This document shows positions 34,439 to 46,479 of a stretch of DNA of 64,000 nt, piece by piece. The position numbers and the translations under genes were made by a program. Source of the DNA: Leptoclinus maculatus (taxonomy: Eukaryota > Chordata > Actinopteri > Perciformes > Stichaeidae); the NCBI GenBank assembly GCA_032191485.1, contig JAVDOI010000004.1:19518943-19582942 (forward strand). The letters run 5' to 3'. Each line of letters opens with the position of its first letter. Position 1 is the first letter of the stretch. Under the pieces are notes generated by a model. The model saw only the letters and a list, made by a program, of their open reading frames with translations, ran no database searches and was not told where the DNA came from.

Positions 34439-35129
34439 ACATAGAGTGAGAAACAGAAAGATCGTGATCGAGTGGTTGTAAATGTATGCAACAGGTCCCA
34501 AATTACACTGGAATAAACTACCTATATGAGCTAGCTTTAAAATGAGGACCTTCAATAGTTGTTATTTCGGCCATTGGTCGATTAAAGGTTGGAATCTTCT
34601 CTCCAACGTGTCTAAAGCAAATGACGCGAATAAACAAAAATGATCCCAAGGTGTGTAGGTAACGTGAGCCGAAAATTCACTTTGCGTTTGGTTTAACACA
34701 GCATAAAGGATGAGTTATGTCCGATACAAAGTAGCTTGTATGACGTGTTGTCTGACCTCCAAGGAAGGCTAAAGTGTTTTTATCTGAATAATGGCCACAC
34801 TCAAAGGCAGAATGAAACTTGTGATGTGATATAGTTTACATATGGTGATAACGGTGCACATTTTCACATCTCCTGGGAGGCATTCATACATTTGCACTCA
34901 ATCGTTGACATGAAAAGAGACAGAAATAGATTACGACAAGAATAATGAGAGCTAGTGGGATAACTTAAAATACTCCTTAATTTCTCACCTCTTCACAGCT
35001 GGCCAATTGGGTGAAAAGGGTGTGAATGTTGGATTGTCGTAAAGTTACAGGGATACAGCTCCCATAATAAAGCGTGGGGGGGAGAAGTAACCAAAACTAT
35101 CAACCATCCGACAAGCAGTTCTGATGAAG

Positions 35130-35262
35130 CATAGTGGCAGCTTGATTGGAAGATGCTTGACTTGCAGTTTGAATCCAGTGGAGTTTGGTCTTCTCTCAGC
35201 TATATGACCTTATATGAGGGTTACAAAAAGATTGCACAGCTTTGAATAAAGTCTACTGACAC
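35130..35262 (+). mobile_element. Decayed tRNA-derived SINE
   Basis: An A-box-like AGTGGCAGCTTGATTGG lies at 35133-35149 and a B-box-like GTTTGAATCC at 35167-35176, a normal spacing for an RNA polymerase III promoter. A TTTGAATAAAGTC phrase follows about 75 bp later, as in fish SINE tails. It differs from the copy at 19.6 kb and is strongly diverged. Confidence 0.4.
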
Positions 35263-36042
35263 CATTTTTTTTTTCACAGTATTATAAAATACTCAAAACA
35301 TGATTCTACAAATTCCACTGTGCAGACAATGTAAGGGAACATATAATTCAAAAACAAAAAAACAAATGTGTTATCCAAGATATATCCAATTGAGAATAAA
35401 TATGAGGTATTGACCTACATTGAATATTTAAAAAATAAATAAAAAGAGTTTTTCTCACATATTTACTTGCAGCAGTTCAGCAGAAGCTAGTGCGAGTTGT
35501 GTGGCTGCTCATACTTAATGAGCGGCGGTACTCTATATACCTAACCATATTCATCACGGTAAAGATGATATTGCAAAACCTTGTCGTGGCTGAACGTGAT
35601 ATCAGTGATGATGGTGAAACTGGTATACCACCCCCCCCCTACCTTATTCCCAGTATCCTAAAAATATTCAATCATAATGGTTTAATTAAGCCAGTTTTGT
35701 CCATAGGTCATTGCACTTTGTTGGCTTATGAACCCTTTAATTCAAAAGTAAGACTTGTTTTTTAGGTTTTGCCCAAGTCTACTTGTTTGTCGTGGCAAAT
35801 GCAAAACTTTTAATGAGTATTTGATAAAGACTGAATAATAATCTGTATTTCTGTCTTCTTTTGGGAGTTATGTCTTCAGTATTTACTTTGTTTGATCCAA
35901 CTTGTGGATCTTATTTTTTCATGAAGTAAATATCATCGTCCTAGCCTACGCTTCTCTCTGTTGCTTTGAAGAGATATTAAGGGCATGGTTATTCTGAGTG
36001 GTGCGTCTCGACAGCATCTTGGAAACTTGCTGGGTGTATGTC
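35263..36042. other. Unique AT-rich non-coding sequence
   Basis: Short T- and A-runs and a C tract at 35630-35639. No gene or recognised repeat. Confidence 0.45.
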
Positions 36043-36073
36043 TGTGTGTGTGTGTGTGTGTGGTGTGGGGGGG
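36043..36073. repeat. (TG)n microsatellite with G-run
   Basis: About eleven TG units, then GTGTGGGGGGG. Confidence 0.9.
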
Positions 36074-36084
36074 TAAATGAGCAA

Positions 36085-36330
36085 TTATAAGGCTGGTTCA
36101 CATCTCCTGAGCACGAATGGAGTCAGCAAATTCCTGCCGTCTTCTGCTGCCTCATTAACGTTCAGCCAGGGAGATGGGAGCGGACAGAGAGTCTGGGGGT
36201 CTCCGTGGTTACCCTGGGTGAGAATCTAATCAATGACATGCTCTCTCTCTGGATGGTGACGAGGTATTAATGAGCTTCCAACGCCAATGAGAGCTAATTA
36301 TCAGCCTTCTGGAGGATGAGAAGAGAAGAA
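36085..36330. promoter_or_regulatory. Candidate conserved regulatory block, one of the strongest here
   Basis: Several homeodomain-type cores lie in unique sequence: CATTAACG near 36153, AATCTAATCAATGACATG near 36222 (including TAATCAATGA, close to a Hox/Pbx composite), GTATTAATGAGC near 36264 and GCTAATTATCAG near 36293. Intervening sequence is of mixed composition. Typical of vertebrate developmental enhancers; conservation untested. Confidence 0.38.
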
Positions 36331-39049
36331 AAAAAACAAATGGAGGGGAAATTGCAGAAGCAGTCAGAGAGAGTGGGGGTGTTTTTGCACAGCATGCAAA
36401 GATCCAAAAATATCATTGCTTCCAGATCCATATTTTCATAAACTCGAGCGGCGGAATGGAAAGAGCACCCAGCAAGGAGTCAAACCGTTGTCAATTAACT
36501 GTCAGCGAAAAGTGTGGAAGATCATTAAACTAATGAAGACACACTTTTTTTCATTTGAAACGTGCTGGGAGATGTTGACACGTCTTCTCCTGTCAACACC
36601 TCTACCCATTCCACCGACACAACCCCCTCCTCTGAGTGCATGTTGAGCAGCATATACACCCTGATGTTGTTGCTCTCTTTTGGTATCAATTTAATTGACT
36701 TCATTCTAGCTTTGAATACTTTTTCTTTAATTAATTACAAAGTATTTCAGTTTTGATGCTTCTTTCATGATTTCATTTAACTCTAAAAGCTCCTTGATAA
36801 GCTCTAGTTCAATACCTGTACTGTTCTGTGTTTAGGTGTATGTGACGCGACACGGAGAGGCAACTGTTGATTTGAAACAGCCAATGCAGCTCCTTAAAAA
36901 AAGGGTTAGCATAGATGCTGCAATAGCGTGACTATTTTTAGATCTGAAAGGTATTTCTTCATTGATAGAAGAGCAAACAATTGCATTTTTGAAAGTGTCT
37001 GCCCTTTTCCAAACAGTTTCCAATGACGACTTCTCTGTAGCAAAACATCTGGCGCCTCAGGTTAGATGAATGCTGCACATTATGTAAACTCAGAACACTT
37101 GCAATCTGTTCTATTAAAACTTCCCTAAGAAATGCTATGCATACGTTTAAACCTGTTTTATTGTCAGGGTTGTGCTTATTCTGATAGATCAATCAAAAAG
37201 TCAATGGTGTAGTAGAGATAAATAACGAAGATGACCAAAATGTCCTGCCTACTTTAACAGCAATTTAAAAAGTAACTGGACACTCTGCCCACAAGCTTGT
37301 CTCCATTCCTTTGGTCAGCAGAACAGAGCGCAGCGGCACACAGATACATCTTCAATGACCGGTGGAAATTGCTTTTCAGTACTGTCTTGAAAGTGAATGG
37401 AGTTAACTTGGCTTCGAACGCAAAGTTTGGGTTAAAAGCATATAAATATAAAACATGAAGCAAAGTTTGGAACTGCTCTCTGAGAGGATTAAAGCAATCA
37501 TTAGCGCACAGTTTTTTTTCTAAGCACTCAGTTAGGTTGGCAATCACACTCAACTAATAAATTTGCCAATTACACAGTGGTAAGAAGGGTGTGGGATTAC
37601 CGGTCATTAGTGCAAGCACTTTCTGATGCTGAGACAAAAGCTAAGCTAAACCCCACCCTTAAGCATTTCACTCTAAACAAAGGCTTATAATAATGACTTA
37701 ACTGACTGATAGTAGGCCAGCGCTGAGGCCTTTGTGGCTTCTGACAGCATCCATTCTCTTCATTTAATATAAAAACCACAATCAGAGCAAGAGCAAATGC
37801 ACTTGCGGTCTGTACAATGGTAATGGCTGGCCACATTATAAAGCACGCCAACATGGCTGTGGCTGTAGCGCCCGCACTTGTGGGTGTTGGAGGAGGAATC
37901 TAGACACACAACAATGCTCTAGATGAGCCTGAGAATGTCCCACGTACCACAGTGATAATACCTCGGGCACCATTGGTCTTTGTCCTTTCATTCTTTAGCA
38001 CTTTAACCCCTAACCCACAGAGCTGGTTCCATGTGTATGCTATCAGAGTAGGGTGTTTTTGGAAACCCTGTGATAAAACAGCAGAAAGCTCAGCAGCTAC
38101 ACTACTTGTTCTGCAATTTTGACTTAAAGCCAGTTATTTATGGATTACGTTGTCAGTGGTTGCGCTTAGCCTGAGAAACAGTCATGAAACAATATGAGAA
38201 GCTGGTTACATCAGAGACGGTTTGTGCAGGAGGCGGATGTTTTCAAATCCATCGCGGATAATAAGAGGATTCCACAAATCATAACAAGCATGGGTATGGA
38301 GCTTGACAAAGTGACAGAAAAAAAACAAACCAACAGATGTTTGATGAGTGTCGAAGTGAACTCTCAATGCCCTCTATGGTCCCCTTTCTACTCATTATAG
38401 CGACTTTGTCTGTGTATTTTTGATTCTAGTTTTAAAACTGAAAATCCAAGACATGTTTACTACAACTGCTTGTGTGCTCTTTCTTTGCAATGATGTGCCT
38501 CAAATAGACACTTTCACAATCGGAGGCTGGACCAACAAAGGTGCATTTAAGATACATCGGGTGCATTTAAGATGTCATTTGAAAGATTGAGATATTTTCA
38601 GAACAGGGAGGCAATTATGTATTCATTAGATGATGTAAAAATCCACTCATTCAAAGTTATTTACAAAATCTGACAACATAATCCCCCCTTCCAGCATCCC
38701 ACAAGTTAAAACGAAAAGGGCCTGCCCAGTATTTATCAATTTACAAGTCAAATGACTTAGAAAGAAACCCTTAATTAGACTTGTAGATGCAGTAGCATGA
38801 TAGCACCTCGTTTTCCTTTGTAGAACAAACACAAGCTATTTGGAAGAAGCTTTTATCCAAGGGGCCCCTAGATGGAACATGAGTGCATACATTCTCCTGA
38901 AACCTTAGTGTTTCCCTTGCTCACCTTACTTAAACTACATCCCCATTGTTTTATGGGTGCACTTACCTGCACGTAAACAGGCCAAGAGACATTTACTGTC
39001 CCCTTTACAGAGTCTTATACCCAGGAAGGGGTCTTTTCTGAGGGGGAAG
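36331..39049. other. Unique AT-rich non-coding sequence with a 20-bp duplication
   Basis: GTGCATTTAAGAT occurs at 38541-38553 and again at 38561-38573, a small tandem duplication. Frames of up to about 100 codons (37254-37553 minus) are unrecognised. A short GCTTTTATCCAA phrase near 38849 recalls a SINE tail but is isolated. Confidence 0.4.
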
Positions 39050-39260
39050 AAGCTGAATGGTTGCCGTGTCTCCATTTCCCCCCATGGAGCCAACCTACTG
39101 CACTCTCGGGTGGGGTCATGTTCTTAGCAGACAGTACAAGATGTTACTTAATACTCAAAGCCCCACACAACATCACCGGCTCTCAGAAACGAGTGGATAA
39201 AGCCAGGACACAGCAGAGCACATTAGCAAAGGCCATAATAAGAAGATGTTAATTATTGGT
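39050..39260. promoter_or_regulatory. Candidate conserved regulatory block
   Basis: Mixed-composition unique sequence containing TTACTTAATACTC near 39143 and GATGTTAATTATTGG near 39244. No exon boundaries with an open frame of note. Confidence 0.25.
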
Positions 39261-40010
39261 GGAGGTAGAATTTCAAGCATTTGCTTTTCATGGCACTTCT
39301 CCTTTATTAGGTTCTGGATGAAAATGAGATGACAGATGCAAAAAGGTCACGTGCCTGATCCAAACTCCATCACTCTTTAAAGCCGTCACTGAACTGAAAC
39401 AGGGGATTATTTCATTTAAATCATATTATGCAAAATGGTGCACATATGTATCCTCATACAACAGTTTATATGATATCTTACAGAAAGTCCTTATCTTACG
39501 AATGTCCAACAACAAAAGTGGTCGGTGCGCCTGCACAAGCCCCTGCAGTGCAGATACCTGTTTAGGCAACAAAACAATCCAAAAAAGAATCAGAATTTGA
39601 TATCGATGTAGCAGTATCTAAAAGTCTTGTATCGATTATCCGACACGTTCATCTTTATACCCCTAAAATACACTCATGCACACATGCAAAGATGAAAGCA
39701 CACATTGATCCTGGTTTCTGACATTTGTGGAAAACATTTGGGCGAAGTAAAGCAGCCGTGTCAGATGACTATGTTATGGTTCCCTGTGGACAAGAGGCCC
39801 CACACGTCCATGTCATAGCAGACAAATCAACATCAGTCCAACACCGGACCTAAAACTCTGCTAAAGCTAAAATACTGTAAATTAAAAAAAATACAGTAAT
39901 CATGTCAGCCCTCTGGCAAGGCACCCAGATTCAAATAGACAGCCAAATTCATAATTTACTGTAATTATTTCAAAGTATAAAGTTTTTAAAATAGTGAAAG
40001 TTTCACTTTT
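39261..40010. other. Unique non-coding sequence with a small inverted repeat
   Basis: AATACTGTAAATTA near 39871 and TAATTTACTGTAATT near 39953 are roughly inverted copies about 80 bp apart. No gene recognised. Confidence 0.4.
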
Positions 40011-40157
40011 AGGGCTGCCTCATCGATTAGTTGACAAATCGGTCGTCTTAGTCTTCGTTAACTATGATGTCTTAAGTCAAGTCATGAGCACATCTCTGGT
40101 AAACATAAGTTATAAAATATGAGTCAACTAAGAATTGCTTTGGTCGAGAGCAGCCCT
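40011..40157. mobile_element. Short hAT-like MITE
   Basis: It starts AGGGCTGCCT and ends AGCAGCCCT, giving AGGGCTGC/GCAGCCCT terminal inverted repeats. The inside carries TCGATTAGTTGACAAATCGG near one end and GAGTCAACTAAG near the other, matching the common fish AGGGCTGC family. 147 bp, no coding capacity. A clean 8-bp target duplication is not visible. Confidence 0.7.
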
Positions 40158-40469
40158 AGTTTTGTGTCCATCACTCTCAAAATGTAAGATATAATATGTT
40201 TCCTGAGTCTGAAATGTTTACTTTCAACACAGCAGACACATCAGTGGGTTTAGTAAATGTAAGAATTCAGTGGAAAGATTGCAGCAAACTAGACAGACAG
40301 AGGCAATGCCGTCTCCTATCATCGACTTGAAAATTCCATCATCATTTTAATCTGGACACAACCCTGTTGCCAGAAAAAAATGTTGGTATTGTACTTTTTT
40401 GCACACCACGAGAGATACGTTCAATGTTGACATTTCTGAACCAGAAACATTTTATATAAACTTTTCATA

Positions 40470-40640
40470 TCAGCCCTGTATTACGTTTGCAAAAGAAACG
40501 GACAATGACATGTGGTTAACGTTGTGAAATGACTGGTTAGGTCTATAGGCAACCAAACCAAACTACTTGGTTAAGGTTAGAAAAATGATCATGGTTCTTG
40601 TTAAAATGAATAGCATTGCAACGTAACATTACAAATTAAT
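40470..40640. repeat. Degenerate percomorph interspersed repeat
   Basis: It contains GGTTAGGTCTATAGGCAACC, ACTACTTGGTTAAGGTTAG and AAATGATCATGGTTCTTGTT, a recognisable decayed version of the fish phrase 'ggtttaggcaacaaaactacttggttaaggttagg...gatcatggtttggg'. Upstream TTACGTTTGCAAAAG fits the same family. Edges are uncertain. Confidence 0.55.
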
Positions 40641-42189
40641 GGACTTAACTACCATAATTAAACAACAACAGTCCCCTTCAGCCAAATTTCTCACGTAGCG
40701 TTAGGTTACAAGCTTAACAATGGTAAAAGTCCTGTTTGTTTGACCCATTCACCACCCTTTCCACCTGTCTTAATTGGACTTTCTTAATTGTTATACTTGT
40801 TATTATACCATGTAATGTTCATAACACATAACTTTAAATAATGGTTACTTGATATACTACGTTGCTTGCTCTGCAAGCTCACTGAAATCATCACTTGCTC
40901 TGACGGAATCCAACAACGTCCACATTCACTGTATCCGTGGTTTGCAGAAATGTACAATTGCCAACATTTTCCCTTAGAAAATGGACTGAGCTGCAGGGAT
41001 GTTAACGGCTTGAAACCTGTTGCATGCTATGTAATATTCCAGTGGCTGCTGTAGCCATTTACCTTTGTAGTCTGCTATGTTTAATGTTATTAGCATTGAC
41101 TCACTTGTTAATTAAAGACATATGCACATTGCCTGTGAAAAATGGGTGATGATTTTGTTCTTCTTTAATAAGTAGAAACGTTGTACCCACAATAATCCTC
41201 TTCTGGAGTATCTTATACTAGGGGCGCTACTTGGAAGCGCAATTGAAAGTAAAAGGCTAGACTAGAGTTTCTACAGGGCTGGAAAATAGACAAAGCAAAT
41301 GTATTGAGCAGATGCTGGTGTTAGCATACAGTAAGAGTGTGTATGCAAAATAATGCTGAGACGGAGCATGCAATCGCTGTAAAAAGACTTTTTTTTTTAC
41401 AGCCTTTACCAGATGCTAAATATGCTGTTGTATTTTCTCAGTCATACATAATGAGAAGCTAAAACAAACAACAGCACTGTTTTGTTTTCTGTGGTATGAA
41501 ACACAATATGTTAATTCAACAATGCTTTGAGCATCTAGAGTCTGTTTACAAAGAACAAATTGCTGATTAGTTCAACACCTGGGCTTTACAGTTTCATTTC
41601 AGCAAGGCTGTGTCAAATATTGAAAAGCCCACAGTGAATATGCACAAAAAACAAAATCATTCTTACCATACCTCTCCTGTATTGTAGTGAATGGGTGATT
41701 TGCATGGGTACCTTTGTGGCTCTGTTTAGTTGTATCATGCATTGCCTCTTTATTGACCTGTAGCTTATCCATGCTTTAATGATACACTGGTTACAGAAAG
41801 TAAGATGAACATCAGACTGCCTCACTCTATGCCAATACAGCTTCGTCAAGCTGTGACCACACTTTATGGCCCACCGACTTATATTGAACTCATATTGAAA
41901 AATCGAGACTAGACTCAATTATTTACTGCTTGTTTCTGCATCTGCAGTCTCCTAAACTGGATTTACATTTGTTTGTATACAGTATACACAATTTGTTTAT
42001 CAGTCTTCACATTGGAAACACAGCTAGTAAAGACAGTGTGTCGTTGCTAACTTAAAGTCTTTAGTGCTCGTACACAATCATCACTTATAACATGAATTCC
42101 CAATACTTTAAGGTTCCAACACTGACCCACGCATGCTTTTCTCCCCTTTATAAGTGGAAATATATCATAGTTTCATCCTTCAAATCAGC
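40641..42189. other. Unique AT-rich non-coding sequence
   Basis: No recognised repeats or exons. The minus frame at 41613-41918 (101 codons) is unremarkable. Confidence 0.45.
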
Positions 42190-42500
42190 AATTTTCTAAA
42201 TGTGATGACTTTGGCCACTCAAGACAGGGCCAACAATCACACGCCTTGCTACAAATAGAGAATCCCAATTGTTGGAGTCATTACAGCTCATTCATTGTGA
42301 CCCCCACATAAGCAAACCCATATTTTAAAAGCTTTTCTGCCTCTCCCTCCTTTCTTGTCTGATATGGCCAATGAATTACCTGTCAGCAACTGCTCCTGTT
42401 TAGGTTGCTCTGAAAAGGAAGCTAGTTATTGGCTTGACATTTGTATGTACGTTTCTCTGGGGTCAAAGGTCAGGGTCAGCACCTCTCACTGCATTTTTTG
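42190..42500. promoter_or_regulatory. Candidate regulatory block with nuclear-receptor half-site array
   Basis: GGGTCA (42460-42465), one spacer base, AGGTCA (42467-42472), then directly GGGTCA (42473-42478). The first pair is a perfect DR1, the preferred site of HNF4, COUP-TF and RXR dimers. The third half-site forms a DR0 with the second. Upstream at about 42360-42410 the block also has AATGAATTACCTGTCAGCAA (TAAT-type core and a TGTCA Meis/TALE half-site). Non-repetitive; function inferred. Confidence 0.4.
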
Positions 42501-43345
42501 TTTAACCACCTTAGTCACACAAATGCACGGGATGGGGGGAAAGCTGATAGGGGCATTTGACATGACAGAGTAACGAATAAAAGTCTGAATGTGACCTCTG
42601 AACATGGGGTCATAAACACTTTATGCTTTCTGTGCATGTAAGAGAGAGCTGGGGCAAAGGATTGGTGGTAATAGTGAAGCGTATGCCTTCCACATGAAAG
42701 ATTTTTGCGCTCTCGGGAATAACCTCGGTCAAGGCCACCTCAATTCTGACTTAAGTCGCTGTGATGAAATGTGTGCTTTTTGAGTGCTTGACTGCCAAGC
42801 AGAATCAGGAGGTCTTTGATGAGTTTCCCATTTGTAGCCTTTAACAACATACAATCTTTAACATACTCTCTGTGTGACCCAGTGCAACGCTTAGACTTGA
42901 AGTAGAGTATTTATTTTTTCACTGAGAGTGCGTGCTCATAGCATCTCACAAGGGAAAATATGTGTTGAAGTGGATGAATTTGCTGTAAGTCTCCTTAAAA
43001 CACAGAGCTTGGATTTTCCAGAAAAAGCGAAGTTGAGAAATGAGTCTTACCCGTACGTAATATAAAAAACGTGCATTACTCAGGCAGGTAGGCATGCAAC
43101 CTTGTACTGTAAGCCTTGCCCATGTATAACTATGAGCTTCGATAAGACTAAGCTCAACACTGGAAAAGCAAGATAAGAGCAGCTATAGTTACACAGCAAC
43201 AAACAAAGTGTTTTAAAGTCAAAAAGTACAGCAGAAACTAGCCAGACTGCATCTCTGAAACTCCTGAAACAACCTCTAGCGTTGCCAATCAAATAGTAAA
43301 CTGAAGTAATTTATGAATCAAAAAGATGCCCATACAGTAAATTAG
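42501..43345. other. Unique non-coding sequence
   Basis: Nothing recognised beyond AT-rich unique DNA. Confidence 0.45.
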
Positions 43346-43460
43346 ACTCAGAATCACCTTTATCGGCCAAGTATGTTTGCACATATTTTTTTGCATTTCT
43401 CTCGAAGTACTTAATTACTTACTTAACCAGAAAGACAATAAAGCTGGTGCAAAGGCCCAA
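43346..43460. mobile_element. Retroposon fragment (AGAATCA...TTTATCGGCCAAGTATG)
   Basis: The phrase GAATCACCTTTATCGGCCAAGTATGTTTGCACA followed by a TTTGCATTTCTCTCG stretch is a decayed copy of the widespread fish element with 'agaatcactttattggccaagtatg...aaggaatttgtctcgg'. A later AGACAATAAAG phrase fits the same family. The 3' edge is uncertain. Confidence 0.6.
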
Positions 43461-45335
43461 AAATGACCAGAGGATATTTCCATGTATGACACTTAAAGCA
43501 ATTTGCTTTACCAAATTACCAAAATTAATAGAATTTCACTGAATTGAATGTTTTTTAGCTTTAAAGCTAAATAAGTCACACTCATGTTCTCCCTGAAACA
43601 CAAAGACAATGGATGTTGAATGTAGCTGTCTTTTAAAAGATACTGTTCAGTCTATAGTCTTGCATGTTATGCACTTTTCCTGTGCATCACTGCATAAAGT
43701 ATTGACAAAATCGGGTAAATGCATCGTACTTGATTCAAGTTATTGCAATTCAAATTTGGAAGTTAAGAAGTAAAGTCAGTCATACTGTTTTCATTTACAA
43801 GAAGATAAATGTTTCTCTCTTGAGAAAGTTAAATTACTTTATGTTACTGGAATAAAGTAAAGTCTCAACTCTCATCCTGTTTATAGTGAACAACAATTAA
43901 TTTGAACAATAATTAATTTGATGGCAATAAAACACTTTAGATAATTCATCACGTCTATATCTCTTAGCCGTGTAATACAAATACAAAATGGCCGGCTGAC
44001 TATGCAGACCCATATTTTTAGAATGTTCCAAAATGGTGAATCTACTTATTACAGTATCAACACTGTCATGGGATCCATGATTAATATGTTAGGTTCAGCC
44101 CACTAATGTCTGTTCATTAATCATTTATATATCATTTAAGTGGGTGCCACAGAGGCCCCCAGAGAAGCAGGTGCTGCTGGGTAATAACCAAGCTGACTTC
44201 CTCGGCCGACATGGAGCTGGAGGACAGTGTGAGCTCTCTTTATGTTCCTACAATCATATGATCAAAGCATACGTTGTAACTTCACAGATGACAGTTAGGT
44301 GTTAGTTTACCGAAGTGCCTGCGTGTGTGTGTGTGTTTGTGTGCATGTGAGTTGTGTGTTTGTAATCTGAAACATTGCAGAAGCTGAGCCTTGCCCATGC
44401 ACGGTCATTTTCTTAGCTCTATTTCTGTTCTTCTCCCTCTCCCTGTGTCTCTGTTTTGACAGTAAGTTCTGCAATTACTCGGGCAGCAGTCTGTTGACTG
44501 GGACTTTGCCTTGAGCGTTTCGCTAGCCACAGATAACGACTTCAGCACCCAAAGCAAACAAAAACACACCAGAATGCAGTAGTTTAGTTTAGATCATTAG
44601 CATATTGTGGGGTAGAGAGCAGAATATTTAATATAAATCAATGAATTCTGTGACTAATACAAACTCATCTCTTTTTAAGTGTGTTCGTTCATTTTTTTTT
44701 TTTTTACAAATAGTGGGCCTAGCGGTTCAGCTGAATTTAATAGATTAGAACATTTCACATTTGAAATCACATTTGTTAGCCAGCAAAACATTTTCTAACT
44801 ACATTTCTACTACGTTTCAGCTATGAGTCACAAGGCACCATCAATGACTGGCTAGCTCAGGTCAACAATAACTAACTGGGCTGTCACACAACAAACACCA
44901 ATTTTAGAGTGCTGTCTAGCCAACTCTTTTATTTTATGAGATGTTGCACAACTGATAGTTAACTCAGTAAGTTCAATATGTTTTGAGGATGTTTGCATGT
45001 CTAAAAACATCTTACAATGTGTCTTCTAATTATATTAGAGGTACTGGTCATGAATTCAACATCAATCATTAATATATTGATGCTAATTTAGTTGTTAAAT
45101 AACACTCCCCTGCTTAAACACAGAGCAGACAACGCAACTACAAACAATACATGTGAACAAATTAAATTAAAAAACAATTGGAGATAAAAAACAAAGTAAA
45201 GTCAGCTTAATGTTGGAATCATGTCAACCTCTAACTCTGTACCAACCAAAATATATGTTTCATGATGCACAGAATGGGTTTTGGGACAATGTCAGAGCCT
45301 CAGAGCTTAGAGAGTCCTTATACTATTACCTGTTA
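43461..45335. other. Unique AT-rich non-coding sequence
   Basis: A small direct repeat (AATTAATTTGA near 43895 and 43911) and a short (GT)n at 44332-44345 occur. A G+C-richer island at 44140-44235 has an open frame but no splice support. A long pyrimidine tract at 44420-44463 ends in ACAGTAAG, which could serve as a splice acceptor or donor-like site; nothing around it is recognisable. Confidence 0.4.
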
Positions 45336-45357
45336 CCCCCCCCCCCCCCCCCCCCCC
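45336..45357. repeat. 22-bp uninterrupted C tract, then (AC)n
   Basis: Pure C run followed by AACACACGCACACACAC. The Pro-rich frame (45210-45419) crossing it is an artefact. Confidence 0.95.
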
Positions 45358-45375
45358 AACACACGCACACACACA

Positions 45376-46426
45376 ACTTGATTACCCACTATACCTGTGA
45401 CTTCAATTACCTGCATTGAAAAGGCAAGGTGTCAAAATATTGATTCCATTAAAGTCAAAATGGATAATGACACTTGCCTGAAAAGTTATGGCCTTACGGA
45501 TAAAGGACTAATAAGGAAGCAGTAATCAAAGGGTAGCAGTGATGGAGCGGATGACATTTGGGACTTGTAACGAGGAAGGCTGCAGGTGGACGTCTACAAG
45601 CTCATAAGGATCCAAATGAAGGATAGCCCTCAAAGTCTGTATCAGCAGCGTCATCCATCTCACTTTATTGATTACTTCAGCTACAGCTGGCCTTTAAGCT
45701 GGTGGATGTCACTTGTTATTTCCTTCTTCTGGGACAATAAGTGTCATATGTACAAAAGGAAAATCGAGCCAAGTAATGAGAAAAAACGAAAGACAAAATA
45801 CAAAAGATGTTTCGGTCCTTCCCAAAATGAAAGAACTACTACTAAAAGAGATGATATTTCCATTTCCTCTCCTCATTATTGCCATTCAAGCAGCTCTGAC
45901 CGCACCAAGTTGCACAAAGAAAGAAAAAGAAAATTGTTCATTTGGCTTTTGATACCTCTTACTGCAGTTTGTGTAACCAGCTGTGGATCCTCTTCATCAT
46001 TATCACTATCTGAGATGGCCTTGGAACAGCTGAATATACCCAAGGTCCAGTGCTCAGAAAGTGGATTAAGATTCCAAGATTAACCTATTCCCTCTCCTGT
46101 CCTCAGAATAGTGTGCAATTAATCACTGCATTCAGCACTTTATGGAGGGTAACAGTGGATTTCTTAGAAACCATCTTCGAAACATTTGTTTTAAACAAAG
46201 TGGCCTTAAAGTGTGCTCCCGGTGACTCGGTCGGAATATAGCGTTTGTCTCCGTCTAACAAAGCTCCGTTCTTTCACTACCGACCGGTCTAACCACAACA
46301 CTGAAACAACGTTTGCCAGTAAAAGGTGTGCTCTTATCTTCAAGGCATCTGCTGGCTAGCCATGTGCGGTGACACGGTCCTTCAAACAAAACTGCAACAT
46401 ATTTAAACATTTACTGGCAGTGGAAA
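45376..46426. other. Unique non-coding sequence
   Basis: A 165-codon plus frame (45586-46083) is Lys/Ser-rich and contains a short hydrophobic stretch but matches no family I know. It is within chance expectation. Confidence 0.4.
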
Positions 46427-46468
46427 AGGGGGGCGGGGGGGGGCGGGGGGGGCGGGGGGATGGGGTGG
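46427..46468 (+). repeat. G-run minisatellite, strong quadruplex-forming potential
   Basis: Successive G-runs of 6 to 9 bases are separated by single C bases, then A and T. At least four runs of three or more G lie within 42 bp, satisfying the usual G-quadruplex pattern several times over. Units look like G(6-9)C repeated. Confidence 0.92.
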
Positions 46469-46479
46469 AAGCCAAACGC

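Noticed and set aside
38841..38870. GCTTTTATCCAA phrase like a SINE tail
   Set aside because: Isolated 12-bp similarity with no adjacent SINE sequence.
44420..44480. Long pyrimidine tract ending TTTTGACAG, followed by TAAGTTCTGC
   Set aside because: The frames after it close within 12 to 17 codons, and the CAGTAAG junction reads as neither a clean acceptor exon nor a clean donor.
45586..46083. 165-codon Lys/Ser-rich frame
   Set aside because: Unrecognised and within chance length; no supporting signals.
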